This document shows positions 37,571 to 46,494 of a DNA stretch of 64,000 nt, piece after piece. Each line of letters begins with the position of its first letter. The first letter of the stretch is position 1. The stretch is from assembly GCF_022919215.1 (NCBI RefSeq), contig NZ_CP095046.1, positions 5,074,501-5,138,500 of the forward strand. Reading direction: 5' to 3'. The translations under genes were made by a program, and so were the position numbers. The DNA comes from Hymenobacter cellulosilyticus (GTDB taxonomy: Bacteria; Bacteroidota; Bacteroidia; Cytophagales; Hymenobacteraceae). The notes beneath the pieces were generated by a model. It made no database searches, was not told where the DNA came from, and saw nothing but the letters and a program-made list of their open reading frames with translations.

Positions 37571-38776
37571 CTATTCCTGGCCTGCAATTACCTCGGCGGT
37601 ATGTTCACCCAGGTGCGGTGGCGCAACCAACGCTGCCGCCCGCGGCCAGCTGCTGCTCTGGAAAGCCACCGTCCGAAGTCCCTGAAAGCCAGCTTCGGCC
37701 GTCGGCAGCAGCATCTGCTGGCCCGACTCCAGCGCCAGGGCCTCCCCCACCGTGCGCACGGCCCCGGCCGGTACGCCCAGCTCCTCCAGCTGGCTTAGCA
37801 ACTCGTCCCCATTTACTTCGGCAACCCGGGCCTGCAGCAGGCTTTCCAGCTCCGCGCGGTGGGCCACACGGGCTTCGTTGGTCTGAAACCGCGCCTCAGT
37901 AGCCCACTCCGGCCGGCCCAACGCCTGGCACAGATGCCGAAACTGCCGGTCGGCGCCCACGGCCAGCACTAGGCTGCGGCCGTTGCCGGCGGCATACACC
38001 GTCCCGTAGGGCACGATGCTGGGGTGGCCCGAGCCCAGCGGCTGCGGGTCGCGGCCCGTGACCAGCCAGCTAGCCGCCTGGTTGGCCAGCGACGCCAGGG
38101 CACTGTCGAGCAAAGAAACCTGCACCAGACTACCCTGCCCCGTGCGGCAGCGGTGGTAAAGCGCCGTGAGCAGGCCTTCCTTGAGCTGATGCGCGGCCAG
38201 CAGGTCAATCATGGCGACGGGCATTTTCTGCGGTTCCTGCCCGGGCTTGGCATTCAGGTGCATAAAGCCCGCCTCGGCCTGTAGCACGGCATCGTAGCCG
38301 GCCCGGGCCACGGCCGGGCCGTAACCGGTGAGGTGGGCGTAAATCAGCCCTGGATTCTGGGCCCGAAGCGTGGCGTAGTCGACGCCCAGCTTTTCGGCGT
38401 CGCCGGGCTTGTAGCTGGCCACTACCACGTCGGCGCGGGCGGCCAGCTGCTGCACTTGTTCTTTTCCGGCGGCCGTGGTCAGGTCTAGCACCACCGACTG
38501 TTTGCCCCAGTTGGCGCAGCTGAAATAGGCCGACACGTCAGAATCGGTGGTTTCGGCGCGGGTTTTCCAGGTGCGGGTCACGTCGCCGGCCGGGGCTTCC
38601 ACTTTGAGGACGGTGGCGCCCAGCTCGGCAAAAAACTGCCCCACCTGCGGCCCGGCCAGCACGCTGGCCAGCTCCAGCACCAGCAGGTCGGCAAAAGGTA
38701 AAGGGCGGTAACGGGAGCGGCAGAACTGGAAAGTGACATTGGGTGTTGGGCTACTGACTATTGACTGGGAGAGCAA
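37571..38776 (-). CDS. CaiB/BaiF family CoA-transferase
   Basis: 401 residues. The family opening is VLELASVLAGPQVGQFFAELGATVLKVEAP, followed by VVLDLTTAAGKEQVQQLAARADVVVASYKPGDAEKLG and the catalytic Asp in VAMIDLLAAHQLKEGLLTALYHR. C-terminal helices finish with APPHLGEHTAEVI, the usual end. It moves CoA between carboxylic acids in degradative pathways. The start is uncertain: the only candidate near the expected site is TTG at 38776, with an atypical 28-residue leader. Monocistronic and divergent from the helicase. Confidence 0.85.
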   Translation of the reverse strand: MLSQSIVSSPTPNVTFQFCRSRYRPLPFADLLVLELASVLAGPQVGQFFAELGATVLKVEAPAGDVTRTWKTRAETTDSDVSAYFSCANWGKQSVVLDLTTAAGKEQVQQLAARADVVVASYKPGDAEKLGVDYATLRAQNPGLIYAHLTGYGPAVARAGYDAVLQAEAGFMHLNAKPGQEPQKMPVAMIDLLAAHQLKEGLLTALYHRCRTGQGSLVQVSLLDSALASLANQAASWLVTGRDPQPLGSGHPSIVPYGTVYAAGNGRSLVLAVGADRQFRHLCQALGRPEWATEARFQTNEARVAHRAELESLLQARVAEVNGDELLSQLEELGVPAGAVRTVGEALALESGQQMLLPTAEAGFQGLRTVAFQSSSWPRAAALVAPPHLGEHTAEVIAGQE

Positions 38777-38969
38777 CTAGAAGCGGCAGCGGGTACCAAC
38801 TGCCGGCTTGCTGAATCCGAAGGCAAATCTATTGGGTTTTACCCGTTGCCGGCCGCGGCTGCCGACCTGAACAGCAGGCCTAGGAAATCCTGTATATTTA
38901 CTCCCAAATCAAGCGGTTCGCTGGCCGAAAAACAGGGTCAGCCTTTTCTCACAATTATTTAGCTGAACC

Positions 38970-40564
38970 TTGAAGTTTTCTGATTTTAATCTTCACGACG
39001 ACCTGCTGGCCGGCGTGGATGCCATGAACTACCTGAATGCCACGCCTATCCAAGAGCAGGCCATTCCCAAAATTATTGAAGGCAAAGACCTGATTGCCTG
39101 CGCCCAGACCGGCACCGGCAAAACCGCCGCTTACCTGCTGCCCCTGCTCGACAAGATTTCCCACGCCAAGCACGGCACTACCTCCACCCTGATTCTGGTG
39201 CCCACGCGCGAGCTGGCCACGCAGATCGACGAGCAGGTAACGGGCTTCGGCTACTTCGTGGAAGCCAGCAGCATTGCCATCTACGGCGGCGGCAAAAGCG
39301 AGAACTGGGAGCAGCAAAAGCGCGCCCTGACCAGCGGAGCCGACATCATCATCGCTACGCCCGGCCGCCTGATTGCCCACCTGCAGATGGGCTACGTCAA
39401 GTTTGACCAGATCAAGTACCTGGTGCTCGACGAGGCTGACAAAATGATGGACATGGGCTTCTCGGACGATATTCTGAACATCGTGCGCCAGCTGCCCAAG
39501 GAGCGGCAGACCTTGCTGTTCTCGGCTACCATGCCCAACAAAATCCGGGACTTCTCGAAGCAGATTCTCAACGAGCCCGAGGAAATTCGCCTGGCCGTGT
39601 CCAAGCCCGCTGCCGGCATCGATCAGCAGTTTTACATGGCTTTCGACCGCCAGAAGATTTACCTGCTCGAGCACCTGCTCAAAACCCAGGAAGTGCAGAG
39701 CATGGTGCTCTTTACCTCCCAGAAGGCTGCCGTGGCCGGCATCGTGCGGGCCATCAACAAGCTGGGCTACGTGGCCCAGGGCATCAGCTCGGACCGCACC
39801 CAGGAGGAGCGCGAGCAGATTATGCGCGACTTCAAGAACAAGCAGTTTCCGATTCTGGTGGCGACCGACGTACTCAGCCGGGGCATCGACATCGACTCCC
39901 TGAGCCACGTGGTGAACTACGACATCCCGCGCGCGGCCGAAGATTACGTGCACCGCATTGGCCGCACGGCCCGGGCCGCCACCAAAGGCACGGCCATTAC
40001 CTTCATTGCCGACCAGGACCAGGACCGCGTGCTCAAGATTGAAAAGCTCATTGAGCGCGAAGTCGACAAGCAAAGTATTACCGAGGAACTGGGTTTGGGC
40101 CCGGCACCCGAATTTGACCCCAAGCGCTTCAGCGGCCTGGGCGGCAAAGTCGGGGGACGGCCCGAGCGTGGTGGCCGCTCCGGCGGTGGCAGCCGCGGCC
40201 CGCGCCCGGAAGGCGGCGCGCCCGGGGCGAAGGTGGGCGCCCACCCCGCCGCGACGCCGATTCGAAAGATCCGCGCCACAAGGAGCGCATAGCCAACGCC
40301 CAGGCGGCCCTGGCTGCTATTGATGCTGGTGGTGCTCCGGCCGTTCCCTATCAGCGCCCGCCGCGCCCGGAGGGTGAAGCACGGCCGCCACGGGAGCCGC
40401 GCGCTCCCCGGCCGGAAGGAGAAGTTCGGGAACCCCGGGCCGAAGGCGAAAACGGCGACAAGCCCAAGCGCCGCAAGCGTGGCGGCCGTAACCGAAGTGG
40501 CCGTGGCCCCCGCCCGGAAGGCTCGCCCGAAACGGCTCCGCAGGCTGCTCCCAGCGCCGAATAG
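38970..40564 (+). CDS. DEAD-box RNA helicase (frameshift near 40224-40237)
   Basis: Starts at TTG 38970 (MKFSDFNLHDDLLAGVDAMNYLNATPIQEQ, a Q-motif). Core motifs: Walker A AQTGTGKT (about 45), PTRELA, TPGRL, DEAD in VLDEADKMMD (about 153), SAT in FSATMP, and HRIGRTARA. The frame leaves the true tail after EGGAPG; one extra G restores a 531-residue protein ending in a long RG/PEG-rich tail (GGNRSGRGPRPEGSPETAPQ type) that would bind RNA. Most likely involved in ribosome assembly or cold-stress RNA unwinding. Its stop codon lies inside the 31-bp hairpin described next. Confidence 0.87.
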
Positions 40565-40627
40565 CGCGCCGAATTACACAAAAAAGCCCCTGACAAGTCA
40601 GGGGCTTTTTTGTGTAATTCGGCGCGC
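40564..40627. terminator. Perfect 31-bp bidirectional terminator hairpin
   Basis: The arms 40564-40594 and 40597-40627 are exact reverse complements, separated by only two bases. The stem contains AAAAAAGCCCC and GGGGCTTTTTT, so both directions end in a T-run, and it ends in GCGCGCC. The helicase stop codon's last base is the first base of the stem. Confidence 0.85.
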
Positions 40628-40696
40628 CTGCTCTCTTTCAGGACGCCGCCAAGTATGAGAGAAGCCATTCCCGATTCCAGAATAGTCCACCGAGGG

Positions 40697-43218
40697 CTAC
40701 AGCTTAAACTGGGCGCAGACTTTCACGCCGAAGGTGCGCACGTCGGGCAGGTCGCGGTAGGTGAGGCGGTGCAGAAAGTCGACGCGGATGAACTTGAGGA
40801 TGTTTTCTACGCCGTAGCCGACTTCCACATAAGGTGTAGCGCCCAGGGAACGGAAGGTGGGCGTGGCAATTCCGCTGGCGTCGGCCAGGGGCGTGGTGTT
40901 GCGGTTGGCTTCGCGCAGGCTACCCTGCAGTACGTTGCCCGTGGCCACTAGGCGCCAATCCAGCTTTTTGAGCAGCGGAACGGCATTGATAAGCAGCCCT
41001 TCGAAATAGTGCTCGGCGTGCAGCGACACGTACCGGTCACTGACGAACTCGAAGTAGCCCATCAGGTTGTAGGCACTCGATGTGTAGATAGGCGACTCAT
41101 TGCCCAGGTGCGCCTTCAATACCGGGTACGGCACCGTACTGGGAATATAGCCCGCGTCGAGCACGTACTCAGTGCGGCCCAGCTGGCCCAGGGGTAAGCT
41201 CTGGGTCATGGCAAAGTTAAACTTGTGGTAGGCAAAGTCGCTGCCCAGTACACCGTCCAGGCCCAGGGTATAGCGCAGGGTAAAGACCGGCCACTTCATC
41301 AGGCCCACGGCCGTGCGGTGGTTCTGGTTCTGCACCAGCACTTCGCCCGGGGCGTAGCGCGACTCGAGTACCACTTCCGAGAGCTGAAACCGGTGGGCGG
41401 TGGGTGCGTCGGGCGTTTGGGCGGGCCCGGTGTAGTAGGCAAAATTGTAGAGCGGGTCGAAACGCTGGTGGCGCAGCGTGGCTTTCTGGGTGAAGTTGTG
41501 AAACAGGTCGGACTGGGCCGAAACGCTGGTCACTTCCCGCCACAGGGGCAGCAGGGGCTTGATGTTGCCAAAGCGGGCGGCTACCTCAAACAAGGGACTT
41601 TCCAGGGCCATGTCGTTGTCGAGCAGGGCTACTAGGTCCACGTCGCGGCTGTGCTTGAGGCTGAGCACGGTCCAGTTGGGCCGGTTCACGATTCGGTCGG
41701 CGGAGAGGCCGTACTTGAATTCCCCGTCGCGGGTGCCGTAGGCCAGGTAGCCCTGGGCCAGCCAGTCGGGGCTGAGAGCCGGCGTGGTGCGCAGGCCGGC
41801 CCGCAGGCGGTTGCCTTCCACGTTGTTCCAATTGTAGCTATAGAGCACGGGTCCAAACTCCACCAGCTCCCGCTTGCCCAGGGGCTGGTAGCCGTTCACA
41901 ACCAAATCGGCTAGCTCCAGAAACGTGCGCACCGAAGGCAGCTTGCCCACCGAGTCGAGCACGGTAAGGGTGCGGGCTTCCTGGGCCGTGAGCGTATCGG
42001 GGCGGTGCTGTTCCCAGAAGCCGACGGGCACTTTCAGCGCGTCGGCGGCCGTGGCCAGGGGCTGGTCATAAAAGGCCAGCTCGTGGGGCTGTTGCACCAC
42101 AAACTGGGAGTTAATCGTGGTGAAGCGCACCAGCAGGCCGGTTTGCTTGGGCGTGGGCTTCAGGCCCACCACTACCTGGGTGCGGCTCGGCAGCCAGGGC
42201 CCGGCGGCAGTAGGCGTCAGGTCCTGCTGAATGCGGATCTGGTCGACGAAGTTGATATTGGCCTTGGGGTCGACGGTCAAATCCAGCTTGCGCAGGGCAT
42301 AAGTGCCGGTCGTAATCCAGATACGGCCGGTGAAAGCCAGGTCCTGAGCCCGGCGCGGAAACACCTTGAGCTGGTAGCAACGGTCCTGGCCCACCATTAC
42401 GGAGTCTTCCAGGTCGTAATCGTAGGTGATGCGCCAGCCGTCGGCAATGGGCGAGATGAAGTCCTTGCCCATCACCACCTGCCAGTTGGGGTAAAAGTCG
42501 TAGTCCTGAAACGAGGAGCCCAGCAGCTGCGACAAGACTGTGCCGTCGCGCGGGGCGGCCCCATAGAGCTGGGAGTGGCGGATTTCCTCCCGCTCCCGCA
42601 CCGGGCGGTGCCGCACGTAGTAGCGCGACACCACTTCCGACCCGAATACCGGCACCGTGGGTTTGCCCTGGGCATTGCGCCCCATCTCCCCCACCGCGCT
42701 GGCCATCGTCGTAATGTCCCGAATCACCTTGCGCCGGGCCAGGCGGTCGGTGATATCCGACAGGCTGGCCTCGATGCGGTTGTAGCTGTCAAATTCGAAG
42801 GCGTCGAGCCGGGCCTTGTCGTTTTGCCGCTTGTGCTGCTGCACCTTGCGCAGGATGGCAAACGCCGGATTTTCGGTGGAACGTACCACCACTTCGCCCA
42901 GCGACACGGCCGCCGAGGCCAGGGTCAGGTTGACGGTTTGCTGAACCTGCCGCCCACGGCCCGGCTTTTGGCCCGGTACCCCATAGCCGACGCTGACAGG
43001 GAGTCGATGGGCTGGGGTACGCTCAGCTGGTAGCGGCCCTGGTCGTCGGCGGTGGTGCCCACGCTGCTGCCTTTCACGAAGACGGAGGCAAACGGCACGG
43101 GCTGCCCGGTGGCGGCCTCGGTAATCTGGCCGCTAAACAGGATCCGCTGGGCCAGTCCGGCAGTTGGCTGCGCGAGCAGGCCCAGTCCGAAAATCAGCAG
43201 GAGTATAAATCGTTTCAT
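40697..43218 (-). CDS. DUF5686/carboxypeptidase-like regulatory domain outer-membrane protein (frameshift near 42953-42962)
   Basis: The N-terminal part, MKRFILLLIFGLGLLAQPTAGLAQ (signal peptide) plus a carboxypeptidase D-regulatory-like domain (GQITEAATGQPVPFASVFVKGSSVGTTADDQGRY), is in one frame. The rest starts SLGEVVVRSTENPAFAILRKVQQHKRQND in another. One extra G restores GRQVQQTVNLTLASAAVSLGEVVV, for 840 residues. The DUF5686 body ends in beta-strands with a terminal FGVKVCAQFKL strand, the beta-barrel type C-terminus. Family role unknown; expected in the outer membrane of Bacteroidota. Confidence 0.85.
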
Positions 43219-43376
43219 AGAAAACAGGAAGCAGAAACGTCAAACCAGATGGCGGCGCTTCTTCGCAATGAGAATGGGCGTACAGGCGGCTCCGGTCCGG
43301 GGCAGTTTGGCCTCAGGAGCCCGAACCGCCCCGGGGAGTTGCACCGGGCTGGCCCGGGTGCAGGCGCAGCCGCTAC

Positions 43377-43511
43377 TTAGTCGGCCAGCAGCTGAATGAG
43401 GGGAGTAAAGAAGATGGACAGGCCGACGAAGCCCAACAGGCCCACATAAAACACCACGGAATAGAGGGTTGCGGATTGCGGTTCGGGTTGAGAGTGGGTA
43501 GCTTGTTGCAT
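43377..43511 (-). CDS. 44-residue single-span membrane protein
   Basis: Too short for most gene finders. It reads MQQATHSQPEPQSATLYSV, then a hydrophobic segment (about residues 17-41, VVFYVGLLGFVGLSIFFTPL) and ends QLLAD. The Pro/Gln-rich head and clean membrane helix look like a real micro-protein. Candidate -7 box TAGCTTTG on the minus strand at 43761-43768 would give a leader of about 240 bases. Hairpins of the type GCACCGGGC/GCCCGGGTGC (43341-43362) lie after its stop. Confidence 0.5.
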   Translation of the reverse strand: MQQATHSQPEPQSATLYSVVFYVGLLGFVGLSIFFTPLIQLLAD

Positions 43512-43779
43512 AACACAACTCCTGGAAAGTTTATAAACGCCTCAGCACTCCGGCCTTAACTAGCCGTGAAGCAGAAATGCCGAAAAAAGAAAAGTCGCAG
43601 CAAAAAAATTATAATACTACCCGCACATCTTCTTCTAACCAAGTTACTGCCAGGCAGTTTTGGCGAACTTCGTTGCGAAAAAGGCATGCCTGAGCCGGTG
43701 AGCCGAATCGGGGCAGCAGCGTAGGAATTGGTGGGATAAGGTAGAGCGGGGAGAAGGACGCAAAGCTACGCCCTAAAAA
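43512..43779. other. AT-richer non-coding gap
   Basis: Contains an A/T stretch near 43600-43615 (AAAAAAATTATAATACTAC), without a gene on either strand that I can support. It may be the leader of the 44-residue protein gene. Confidence 0.4.
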
Positions 43780-44382
43780 TTACACTATTTGCCGCGGCCG
43801 GATAGTCTTTACAATTGTTTCACTCAGGGGCGAAACGGCCGGGCCGAAATAGTGCGTCAAGTTACCGTCGGCACTGATGAGATATTTAGAGAAGTTCCAA
43901 TCGGGCGCCTGCTCGTTCCAGCCATTCTGGCGGGCTTGCGTCAGCCACTGGTAAACCGGATTCTGCCCGCCTTGTTTGACCACGACGCTTTTTTTCATCA
44001 GCGGAAAGGTCACGCCGAAATTAACCTGGCAGAACTGCTCAATGGCGTGGTCGTCGGCCTGCTCCTGCTCCTTGAAGTCGTTGGCCGGAAAGCCCAGGAC
44101 GACCAAATCGTCGGTAAACTGTGCGGAAAGCTGCTGCAGTTCCTCGTACTGGTTGGTGTAGCCGCAGTTGGACGCCGTGTTGACCAGCAGCACCTGCTTG
44201 CCCCGCAGGTCGGCGAAGGACAATTTCTGGCCCGAGTTGAGGTGGCCCGCCAGGGAGTAGAAGGATACGGGTGGCGGGGCCGGCTGCTTGTTTTCAAGCA
44301 CCTTGCCCCGGCTGCCGGATTTTGAAAGGCGCATAATCAGCGGGTACAGCGCCTTAAGAAGTTTTTGACGAAATGAAGCCAT
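43780..44382 (-). CDS. Glutathione peroxidase family protein
   Basis: 200 residues. The thiol-peroxidase fold shows LLVNTASNCGYTNQYEELQQL, the peroxidatic Cys in SNCGYT, the FPANDFKEQEQADDHAIEQFC motif and the catalytic Trp in APDWNFSKYLIS. The second Cys (FCQVNFGVTFPL) suits a thioredoxin-dependent mechanism, as for most bacterial members. N-terminal 35 residues are basic and hydrophobic (MASFRQKLLKALYPLIMRL), an unusual extension that may target it to the membrane. A second, lipoprotein-type copy lies at 49568-50163. Confidence 0.87.
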   Translation of the reverse strand: MASFRQKLLKALYPLIMRLSKSGSRGKVLENKQPAPPPVSFYSLAGHLNSGQKLSFADLRGKQVLLVNTASNCGYTNQYEELQQLSAQFTDDLVVLGFPANDFKEQEQADDHAIEQFCQVNFGVTFPLMKKSVVVKQGGQNPVYQWLTQARQNGWNEQAPDWNFSKYLISADGNLTHYFGPAVSPLSETIVKTIRPRQIV

Positions 44383-44682
44383 AGAGTACGGGCCGGGTAA
44401 CTACCGCTACAGGTGAGAGAAGCGCGGCCCTCGGCAACGAAGGCCTGCGGTATTCCCCGGTTTCTGCTATAGACGAAAAGCCCGCCCGGAAACTTTACGC
44501 TCGCGCAAAGTTTCTGCTTTTTTTTCTGCCGGTAAGTGGCTTTGCTTTGGTTGGCGAGGCATGGCGTCAGCCCCAGGGAGTCCACTCGGCACCACTGACT
44601 GGTTTTCTGGTTCCGTTTTCTTGGCAATTTAGTACCGGTGGCTAGGACTGCATCAACTAGTAAAGCTGCCTAGGCTCCTCCC
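44383..44682. other. Non-coding gap between peroxidase and accessory operon
   Basis: No gene found. It holds an extended T-run (TTTCTGCTTTTTTTTCTGCC, 44511-44530) and a CGGAAACTTTAC/GCAAAGTTTC inverted pair around 44488-44515, which could terminate or start transcription. It is less GC-rich than the flanks. Confidence 0.4.
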
Positions 44683-45096
44683 CTACGGGTTGTAAAAGGT
44701 GCCATAGTAATCTTCGTAGAGCTGCTGCTGCACGGGCTGCAGGTTTTCGCTTAGCCGAACAATGTCGGCGGCTACCTTTTCGGCAGGGCCGTGGCTGATG
44801 CAGAAGCCGCCCTCCGCCACCGACCATTTTTCCTTGTCCGTGCCCTGAATCCGTCTGGCCAGAAAAAGCTGCGCTGTGACGGCGTCGGTAGCCTTGCCGA
44901 CCCGCTGGGTGAGCCTGAGAGTCCACTGCACCGGGTTGCCCAGCTTCGCCAGTACAAACGAGCGGCCGACCTCAAACGGTAAGCGTGCCGGCCAGTCGAG
45001 CAGGGCCGTGAAGTCCCGTAGCTCCCGAAAAATTTCCTCCAGAAGCTGCTGCTCCTGGGCTGTGTATCCGGGCTTGTGGGCCGAAGGAGTGGTCAT
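44683..45096 (-). CDS. Orphan 137-residue protein, last gene of TssD-TNT operon
   Basis: A soluble protein with mixed helices and strands: MTTPSAHKPGYTAQEQQLLEEIFRELRDFTALLDWP, then RSFVLAKLGNPVQWTLRLTQRVGKATDAVTAQLFLARRIQGTDKEKWSVAEGGFCISHGP. No family recognised. Begins 9 bp after the SseB-like stop, so it is translated from the same mRNA. By position and small size it might be an immunity or accessory protein, but this is inference only. Confidence 0.65.
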   Translation of the reverse strand: MTTPSAHKPGYTAQEQQLLEEIFRELRDFTALLDWPARLPFEVGRSFVLAKLGNPVQWTLRLTQRVGKATDAVTAQLFLARRIQGTDKEKWSVAEGGFCISHGPAEKVAADIVRLSENLQPVQQQLYEDYYGTFYNP

Positions 45097-45105
45097 CTTC
45101 TGCTT

Positions 45106-45738
45106 TTACAACTCAAACCTGGCCTCAAAAGCCGTATCCGGATTGAGCACCACCGGGCGGGGCGCGGCCCCGGCCAGGTGCTTGCTCCACACCAGGCGGG
45201 CCAGCACCATGCCGGCGGGCGGCGCACCGATTCCGCCCAGCGGCAGCATATCGGGGCTGGTAAACAGGGGCGTAAACTCTTCTCCGTCTTTGGAAAAGGA
45301 CTGCACCACGAGTTGCTTCTGCTCTAGCGGAGCCTTATGCACCAGGGCGTACACGCCGTGGTTTCGCACGGTCCCGACTAGCTCGGCCCGGTCGCGCTGC
45401 TGGTCGAAGAGGCCCTTGAGCAGTTCCTGCTCGATGCCCCGCCCTTCCTGCCGACTAAAAAACTGCAGGCCCTGCTCCCGTACGGTGGCAAACAGCTCGG
45501 CATCTTCCTCCGACGAGGCAAAAAACATGGGCGCCTGGGGCAGGTACACCTGCTTGATAAACAAGCTCATCTTTTTGATACCCTCCAGTTCGCCCGCGTG
45601 CTCGACGCCTAAGAACAGGTCGTGGGTCTGGCTAACGGAGCTGTAGAGAAAGGCAAAATAAGCGGCCTGCACTTCCTGCTTTTGGTCGAAGTAGCTGACC
45701 AGATCATCAATAAAGCTGCGGGGCACGGAAGATTCCAT
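45106..45738 (-). CDS. SseB-like protein
   Basis: 210 residues from the ATG at 45738 (MESSVPRSFIDDLVSYFDQKQEVQAAYFAFLYSS). The first half resembles the SseB C-terminal domain (QEVQAAYFAFLY, HDLFLGVEHAGELEGIKKMSLFI), and the second half the SseB N-terminal domain (EFTPLFTSPDMLPLGG, PVVLNPDTAFEARFEL), so the two are swapped relative to the E. coli protein. SseB domains occur in proteins of unknown function, sometimes near toxin loci. A minus-strand box TATCTTGC lies 23 bp upstream of the start (45761-45768). Fourth gene of the operon. Confidence 0.65.
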   Translation of the reverse strand: MESSVPRSFIDDLVSYFDQKQEVQAAYFAFLYSSVSQTHDLFLGVEHAGELEGIKKMSLFIKQVYLPQAPMFFASSEEDAELFATVREQGLQFFSRQEGRGIEQELLKGLFDQQRDRAELVGTVRNHGVYALVHKAPLEQKQLVVQSFSKDGEEFTPLFTSPDMLPLGGIGAPPAGMVLARLVWSKHLAGAAPRPVVLNPDTAFEARFEL

Positions 45739-45814
45739 AGGTAGAAAAGAAGGGTAAGGGGCAAGATAGACAATCGAGGCAGGTCGGGCACTGCGGGGGC
45801 TACTCTGGGCTTCG

Positions 45815-46438
45815 CTAGCCGGCAATCAGCCGGTTGTGACGAATAGCAGCTTGCTGGGCACGGCCAATTCGGTGCCCTAGCTCTTCTTCGTTGGCTACTG
45901 CTACCTGCACGATTTCGTAAATAGCGACTTGAAAAAATGCCCGCTCGGGCTGCTCCACATCGTACTGGTAGCTCATCTGGTACAAGGCCAGAAACTGCGC
46001 GGTACCGGCCGCGTTGGTGTAGTAATGCACCCCGGGAAAGGCAGCCTGCTTGGTAGGCAACGGCTCGGCGCCGGGCCGGGTAAGGAGGTGATACTCGTAA
46101 TACTGCCCCATGGGCGTATCCTCGTAGCGCGGTTCGAGCCACGTAAAAACACTGGCCAGTTCGTCGAGTAACGGCTGGTCGCGGAGCTTGTAGGTACTCA
46201 ATGCCTGGCCTTCTTTGAACCACTCCTGGTACTGCCAGTTCCACTCTACCTGCTCTCCGGTGCTAGGGCAGCGGTGCGTCAGTTGCCAACCCTTGCCACT
46301 AGCAAACTGCACGGGCAGGGCGGTGTCCAGCGGCTGAGTTGGTATCAGGGGCTGATTGGGCACCGGCACGGGCGTAATCACAACCCGCTCAACCGGGGAC
46401 AACCGGCGAATCAAAGGTGGGTGAGACGGAGTTCCCAT
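45815..46438 (-). CDS. Unknown protein, paralogue B in TssD-TNT operon
   Basis: 207 residues. Shares with the neighbouring 212-residue protein the blocks LPVQFASGKGWQLTHRCPST (partner: LPTQFYMGNKWVVSHTSP), GEQVEWNWQYQ and HYYTNAAGTAQFLALYQMSY, plus the closing ERAFFQVAIYEIVQVAVANEEE. It has no signal peptide and no catalytic motif. I cannot place it in a known family. Two tandem relatives beside a toxin gene suggest duplicated immunity proteins, or one immunity and one accessory factor. Confidence 0.68.
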   Translation of the reverse strand: MGTPSHPPLIRRLSPVERVVITPVPVPNQPLIPTQPLDTALPVQFASGKGWQLTHRCPSTGEQVEWNWQYQEWFKEGQALSTYKLRDQPLLDELASVFTWLEPRYEDTPMGQYYEYHLLTRPGAEPLPTKQAAFPGVHYYTNAAGTAQFLALYQMSYQYDVEQPERAFFQVAIYEIVQVAVANEEELGHRIGRAQQAAIRHNRLIAG

Positions 46439-46494
46439 AGCAAAGGTCGAAGAGTAAGGGCACCGGCGGTAGGGCCAAAGTGCCAGCTAGTAGG

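Noticed and set aside
38955..40244. A 429-residue open frame opposite the helicase
   Set aside because: Antisense shadow; the sense strand has all DEAD-box motifs.
43240..43518. 92-residue open frame on the minus strand
   Set aside because: Basic, Arg/Pro/Cys-rich shadow; the 44-residue frame in the same place has a far more plausible membrane segment.
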